Assembly (NCBI GenBank): GCA_028583605.1
Contig: CM053331.1
Span: 13,996,857-14,060,856, forward strand
DNA length: 64,000 nucleotides
From: Dastarcus helophoroides
Lineage: Eukaryota > Arthropoda > Insecta > Coleoptera > Bothrideridae
Direction of reading: 5' to 3'
Shown: positions 58,817-64,000 of the stretch, piece by piece
Layout of the letters: each line of letters begins with the position of its first letter
Numbering within the stretch: the stretch's first letter is position 1
The notes under the pieces: model-generated
Databases searched by the model: none
Seen by the model: the letters and a program-made list of their open reading frames with translations, nothing else
Told to the model about the DNA's origin: nothing
Translations under genes and position numbers: made by a program

Positions 58817-59144
58817 TTACATAAAAATGCGATTGCAATCTTTTTTTATGGAGCAGAATGAACATTTGTCAAACGATGAAAGTTTAGGTGTTGGAATATT
58901 GAGTTTTGGCTGCAAAAATATTCTTTCAATAACAGCTAGGAGTTTTATGGATAAGATAGGAATTTCTAGGCGTTGTTCCATAACCGGCGTCATCTGATCT
59001 ATGGCCAGATTTTTCAGATACATACTTTTGTAGGATGTGTTTTCGATTATCTTTAGCCCTAGGACTATTGCAAAGAAAACTTGAATTAATTCCAACTCTA
59101 ACTAGAAAGTTGGAAAACATCTTTAATATAGGTCTTATCGACAT
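58817..59144 (-). pseudogene. Possible piggyBac-like transposase C-terminal fragment
   Basis: Two overlapping minus-strand frames together suggest a piggyBac tail. MFSNFLVRVGINSSFLC resembles the segment before the C-terminal region. In the next frame LAIDQMTPVMEQRLEIP is followed by SSFDKCSFCSIKKDC, resembling the Cys-rich end. There is a frameshift and no upstream catalytic region was recognised. The assignment rests on motif resemblance only. Confidence 0.3.
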
Positions 59145-59654
59145 TACCTAAATCAGACAATTTTGAATGATATCCGTGATTTTTTTTCAGTAAGTACTCT
59201 AGAAAAGCTATATGCCATGCTGCATGCTATAAAACGCTTTAAATAAATAAAATTTAATGTAATAAGGGAATACACATAACCATACCTGATTGGATAAAAT
59301 AAAAAACTTTTTACGCTAATACTACCCAGAGATTTTACATCAAATAAAAACATTTCCCGCTGCAACGACTGTAGCAAATCAATTGACATGTGCATATAAA
59401 ATATTAGCAGGAACCAGAATTTTGTGCTTTTATTTGTCAAAAAATAATTGAAGTATCAAGTAAGGCTGGGGTACGCCTGTACCCAGGGAAGTATTCCAGG
59501 ATTGATACTTTTTGCTTCTGCGTACCCCCTGTCAACAAGTCACCAGCCGCTACTGTAAATTATGTATTTGTAACTTTTTTTGAAGTAGGTTTTAAAATAA
59601 AATTAATATAAAAGTTTTCAGAATAGTATATCTCAATTATTACTACGACGATAC

Positions 59655-59682
59655 TATTTCTATTATTATTATTATTATTATA
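59655..59682. repeat. (ATT)n microsatellite
   Basis: About eight ATT units followed by ATAA. Confidence 0.85.
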
Positions 59683-60090
59683 ACCTGCATTTATAAAATA
59701 TCTAATGCTAATAATAATGGAAATTCTTTTAAAAAATCAAGTGCTACCTTAGCCATGCAATAAAGAAGATGCATCATTTAAATTTTGACTGAATTGGAAA
59801 TAAGACAAAAGCCGTGCAAATAATTCTGGAAGTTAAAAAAATGCATGAAAAGGAAAAAATGCGTTAATTGGCATTAGGTGACCCCATCACGTGACGAGAA
59901 TCTAAAAATTACGGATTGTTACTTTTGGTGAACAACTCGTCAAGATGAGAGAGATTCCAATATTCAAATCCGCATCAAACAAAATTAATATACAGTGTGG
60001 AACAGACAAATGGAATAAATTCAGTATCCCAGTTATTGCACATATTTATGAAAAATCCCGAGACAGGTCAATTTTAGATTATAAGATGAC

Positions 60091-61853
60091 ATCCTGCATC
60101 GCAAAAATTTCATCCCTAGATGCAACTCCCTTCAAGTTATCGTTTTGACCTCTAAATTTTTTAACTGAAAGTAGGGGCTTGGTATACCTTATTTGAAAGG
60201 GCTTTTCATTTTCTATTGAACAATGTCATGATTGCTACATTTATTTAAAAAATGAACAATAAAAAAATAATTTGTCAACTAGATGAAATTTTCCACTTTA
60301 ATAACTAATAGTGGCTCGTCCGGTTCGTTCTCGATAATCCTAAAGGGACCAAAAACAATTTCGATATCCTTTTTTGATTTTGTAAAAAAAGAAATATAAA
60401 AACTTATCCACCTTTACCATAGTTAATTGTAATTTTTGTTGAAAACATCCCAGTAACTTTCAAAAACTGTGAGAGAATTAAACAGTGGTCAGTGTCGTGC
60501 TTCAGTTATCTTTTTGCACATTTTGAAAATTTAATATGGGACAGTTAACAGAAATGCATAAAATAAAAACTTTAAAAATGATCAGTTATGGAGAGATGGG
60601 GCAAGATCACAGGCTGAAGTCGCTCGTCTATTTCAACAAAAATTTCTTGGTCTATCGCCTATATCCCAAGATACAATTAGTAAAATCGAGAAGCACTTTC
60701 ACGAACATGGACATTTTTCAACACTAAAAAAAACACTCTAATGCATTACTGGAAACAATGAATGAGTTTCAGGAAAATCCACAATCTTCAAGTCGACAAG
60801 TAGCTGCAGCACTGAACATTAGTCATTCCTCGATTATTCGTATACTGAAAGAAAATAAAATGCATCCTTATAAACTGACACCATGTCAAGAGCTCAGTGA
60901 AGACGATTTTGATAGAACTCATTTTTGTGAACAAATGATGCAAAGATTAGATAATAATGTCATTCAAATAGAAAACATATTATTTTCTGATGAGTCCACT
61001 TTTACTCTTCACGGTCATGTAAATCGTCAAAACTATCGCTATTGGGCTAGTGAAAATCCTCACTGGATGAGAGAATTGCATACACAGAACCTTGAAAAAG
61101 TTAATGTTTGGGCAGGAATTATTGAAGATAATGTCATTGGTCCATTTTTTATTGATGGGAATTTAAATGAAGATAATTATTTAGCATTGCTCCAAAACAA
61201 CATTGTACCAGCATTGGTAAATTTATATCCAGCTCGAGAAAATCCACACGTTCCAACTAATGTAATATGGTTCCAGCAAGATGGAGCACCACCACACTAC
61301 CAAGTCAATGTCCGGCAATATCTCGATTTTACATTTCAAAATCGGTGAATAGGGAGACGAGGTTCGTAGAATGGCCAGCGCGATTACCAGACCTGGCGCC
61401 TCAGGACTTTTTTATGGGGTTATGTGAAAAGTACATTGTACAAAACCAAACCTCGCGACGTAGCTGGCTTACGAGCAAGAACAACGCTTGCTCGTGCGTC
61501 GACAACACCAGAGATGTTGAATAATCTCAGGAGACATTTTTATTCGCGATTAGGGTGCTACCAAGATGTTAAAGGTGCATATTTTGAACATTTCCTACAT
61601 TAAGTATGGTTTGTTTTTTATTTTATTAAATGAAAATATTAGATTTATATTTTGTTGTTGAAAATTGGCGTTAATTTTTTATTCTGTTCATTTTTTAAAT
61701 AAATATGGCAACCGTGACATTTTTGAATAGAGAATGAAAAGAATTTTCAAATGAGGTATTACAAGCCCCTACTTTTGGTTTAAAAATTAAGGGGTTGCAC
61801 CTGTCACTTGAAGAGGGTTGCATCTGGGGATGAAATTTTTACGGTGGAGAATA
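60091..61853 (+). mobile_element. Tc1/mariner-superfamily element, decayed
   Basis: Inverted ends: CGCAAAAATTTCATCCCTAG with GTAGGGGCTTG at 60101-60183. Their counterpart CAAGCCCCTAC with GGGATGAAATTTTTACGG lies at 61763-61844. The arms can be followed inward to about 60270 (TTTAAAAAATGAACA) and from 61687. The outer borders are degraded and the TA duplication is not certain. It encloses one broken transposase gene. Confidence 0.75.
60536..61603 (+). pseudogene. DDE transposase of the Tc1/mariner superfamily, frameshifted
   Basis: Starts MGQLTEMHKIKTLKMI at 60536, then changes frame at about 60600 to read RSQAEVARLFQQKF and ISQDTISKIEKHFHEHGH. A stop follows at 60739. The long middle frame from 60758 contains an HTH (SSRQVAAALNISHSSIIRIL), the first Asp in LFSDESTF and the second in WFQQDGAPPHY. 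A frameshift near 61347 leads to FVEWPARLPDLAPQDFF (third Asp). The last part changes frame again and ends at a TAA after GAYFEHFLH at about 61603. At least three frame breaks make it inactive. It is a different subfamily from the transposase at 3710. Confidence 0.85.
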
Positions 61854-62518
61854 CGGAATTTATTCTTGGCTATTCCACTCCATATAAGTGTCACTGAATT
61901 GATATAATAAATTAACCTTCTCAGCACTTGACGAAATTTAAAATTAAAAAAAAATATACTAAAAGCTATATCCCCTTAGATTTGCCATTGCGTCACGAAT
62001 GTGTAGTGAAATCGTGATGAATTAAATTGAAGCTGCCTTCAATCATCTGACGTTATCGCAGATTAAGTTTTTTGATACTGAAATAACGGATTAAGTAGAG
62101 AGTAGTAGAAGTTTGTCTGATATTAAATTTTACACTCATTTAATTAACGTTGAACAATTTGAATTTGACACACATTAGAGAAATTCCCCCATTTACATTT
62201 TCAATTTGTTATTGTTTTTTTATGTTTCTGTGTTTTATTTACTAATTTTTGCTCTGTGTATATTTCAAATAATATAGACATTTCTCCCTAAAGAATCATT
62301 TATCCTAGCAAACACTGTTGACTTATTTGGAATATTTTGAAGTGGGAAAAATAAATTGGAACACTGTTTAGAACTATATGCTTGGATTCCGCTTTAATTT
62401 TATTTTATTCTAAATTGTAATACGGCTAATAGCTACTTTTCTTGTTTTGCTACATATTTCCCTGGGTATTTAAAGTATTATTTCGAAATCAATCGTAAAT
62501 GTTAGTTACATTTTGTCC
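61854..62518. other. Intergenic or PACRG-intronic stretch, no gene recognised
   Basis: AT-rich sequence. I looked on the minus strand for the missing PACRG N-terminal exons and found none. Confidence 0.4.
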
Positions 62519-62520
62519 TA

Positions 62521-63524
62521 CAGGGTCTCCCCGTTTTAAGTGTCTTAAATGAAACATGTGATAGAAAAAGTAATTTTAAGGAAACAGTTTTCTATGAACA
62601 TGTATCCGTAAACTCTTAATAAAAAAGATACAAGGTGTCAAGATTTGAATAAAAAAAAGTTTTTATTGTTTCATTTTCAAGTTTTCAGAGTTATTTAAAA
62701 CACATGGTTTGTAGATGAAGGATCATAAAATAAGAGAAAATTAAGTTTCTATCTCAACCAGTGGCGGAATTGCGACTAATCTGTATATTATTTAGAAAAA
62801 AAGTAATACGCCACTAGACAAAATGAAATAAAATACAATTTTTGGATGAAGCGTTTAGTTTTGAAGAAGAGTTTTTCTTGACATTTCTTTGGCATTTACT
62901 ACCTTATGTTTTACTTACGAACTGTTCGAATACAATGTATGCCGGTCTTTAAATAATCACTGACTAACACAAAGAGGGGTAAGTTTAAGATGCTACAACA
63001 CTGGATAAAATGAAATGAATTAACAGTTTTGTATAAAGTCGACTCTTAACGTTCTTTCATGTTTGTCACTATTGTGACAGAGTTTAATTTTTTGGGACTT
63101 TCCTTAGTAAAAGTACAAGTGGGAGTGATGTTTTTTCCAAAACCAACGACATGACGCAACCAGAGGCATATACGGAACAATGTCAAAAAATAACTTTTAT
63201 TCAAAATTAAATACTTTACCCAAAATAGATATTTTATTTCATTTCTCTAGTGGTGTACCGCGTTTTCCTACAATAACATCACATATTACTCGTAACTCCA
63301 CCACTGGTTGAGATAGAAACTTGGTTTTATATTATTTTGCGATCCTTCATTCGTACACCATGTCTGCAAAATTTGGTTTAAATATCTTAGAAAACTTGAA
63401 ATTTCAACACCTTGCACCTTTTTTATTAAGAGTTTCCGGATACATGTTCATAGGAAACTTTTTGCTTAAAATTGTTTTTTCTATCACCTGTTTCATTTAA
63501 GGCACTTAAAACGGGGACACCCTG
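62521..63524. mobile_element. Long-TIR non-autonomous element, 1.0 kb
   Basis: Begins CAGGGTCTCCCCGTTTTAAG and ends TTAAAACGGGGACACCCTG with TA on both sides. The arms of about 330 bp (62521-62850 and 63190-63524) are inverted matches, including GTTTCTATCTCAACCAGTGG and its complement. The 340-bp core has no coding capacity. Confidence 0.88.
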
Positions 63525-63663
63525 TATATTCCTTTCCTCTTGATGTGACAAATTTAGTCACTAAATTGACTTACAACCAGATGATTCTTACTTCAAACGA
63601 ATAATATTTGTGACCTAAAGGCAATCTTAGAGTGAATTAATTTTCGTAATTTAGATACACACA

Positions 63664-64000
63664 GGGTGTTCCCTAGAGCGGAATAGTAACATATCTTGTA
63701 GAGACTGAAGTTACCCAAAACTTTTAAGAGGCAATTCCTCCTCTTTAACAAAGCTGTACAAAATAAAAATGTGGCAGAGAGTTTAATTTTCCATGTACAG
63801 GCACCAACTTTATTTTTTTTAAATTACACCTTGTATTTTTTATTTGATTTTGTGATTCCTTGTAAAAAATTTTTTCGAATATCCAACATTTTTTGACTTA
63901 TTCAGTGCTCAAAAGAAAATTTACCGCATTGTGTAAAAGAATTCATTACGGCTACGACATGCATCATGGACAAATGAGTTTTTCAAAAATTATTCATAAA
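63664..64000. mobile_element. Left end of a further CAGGGTG element, cut by the window
   Basis: CAGGGTGTTCCCTAGAGCGG at 63664 has the start typical of the Tc1-like elements in this window. The preceding dinucleotide is CA, not TA, and the right end lies outside or is missing. Confidence 0.4.

Larger units (their letters stand above)
56927..59555. mobile_element. hAT-type element with perfect 8-bp target duplication
   Basis: Begins CAGTGGCGGCTG and ends CAGCCGCTACTG, a 12-bp terminal inverted repeat with one mismatch. TAAATTAT occurs directly outside both ends (56919-56926 and 59556-59563). An 8-bp duplication with CAGTG-type ends is characteristic of hAT transposons. No intact hAT transposase is visible in the 2.6 kb. 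It contains a smaller inverted-repeat element (57071-57493) and a possible piggyBac-like fragment (58817-59144). It probably lies in an intron of PACRG. Confidence 0.88.

Noticed and set aside
59945..60148. 67-residue open frame beginning MREIPIFKSASNK
   Set aside because: Its second half runs into the terminal repeat of the 60091-61853 element; no recognisable features.
1..64000. CRISPR arrays, rRNA genes, bacterial operons or integrated viral genes
   Set aside because: No regularly spaced short direct repeats, no rRNA core motifs, no dense co-directional coding and no viral protein motifs were seen.

Overview
This is an AT-rich stretch of an animal nuclear genome, almost certainly an insect. 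The reasons are short GT-AG introns of 53-57 bp next to introns of several kb, C2H2 zinc-finger gene clustering, many Tc1/mariner elements with DUF4817-type transposases, a hAT element, a LINE and foldback elements. A beetle is my guess from overall texture only. No prokaryotic, organellar or viral genes were recognised.

Host genes. Three paralogous C2H2 zinc-finger genes lie on the + strand. Their 3' coding exons are 11929-13036, 14672-15767 and 24541-25711. Each has 11 fingers, the same splice-acceptor phase and the same C2HC last finger, so they look like one duplicated cluster. An F-box gene of the FBXO33/FBXO39 type can be rebuilt completely from six exons at 34071-43041 (+). It gives 432 residues with all phases closed and a 5.3-kb last intron full of transposon debris. 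The last three coding exons of PACRG (parkin co-regulated, axonemal inner-junction protein) lie on the - strand at 56210-55618. Its N-terminal exons were not found.

Mobile DNA fills most of the rest. At 2183-7029 a decayed mariner carries a 2.2-kb Tc1-like element whose transposase is broken by a single extra T. Part of the same mariner compound recurs inverted at 31066-32869 between 105-bp direct repeats, and preserves the empty target site of that Tc1-like element. At 18085-22970 a three-copy repeat surrounds a nested-terminus Tc1-like element and a dead LINE. Four copies of an almost perfectly palindromic foldback element occur at 11538, 17037, 48971 and 49800. Further elements are a pogo/Tigger relic, several MITEs, a hAT element with a perfect 8-bp target duplication (56927-59555) and another broken Tc1-like transposase (about 60091-61853). 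Long-TIR non-autonomous elements lie at 26646, 52735 and 62521.

Another recurring texture is blocks of degenerate A/T sequence built from AAATTTCGAAATTTT-like words. They appear about ten times and look like decayed minisatellite. No undescribed multi-gene system was seen. The most unusual items are the templated insertion at 31066-32869, the iterated-terminus element at 18559-20152 and the asymmetric foldback family.
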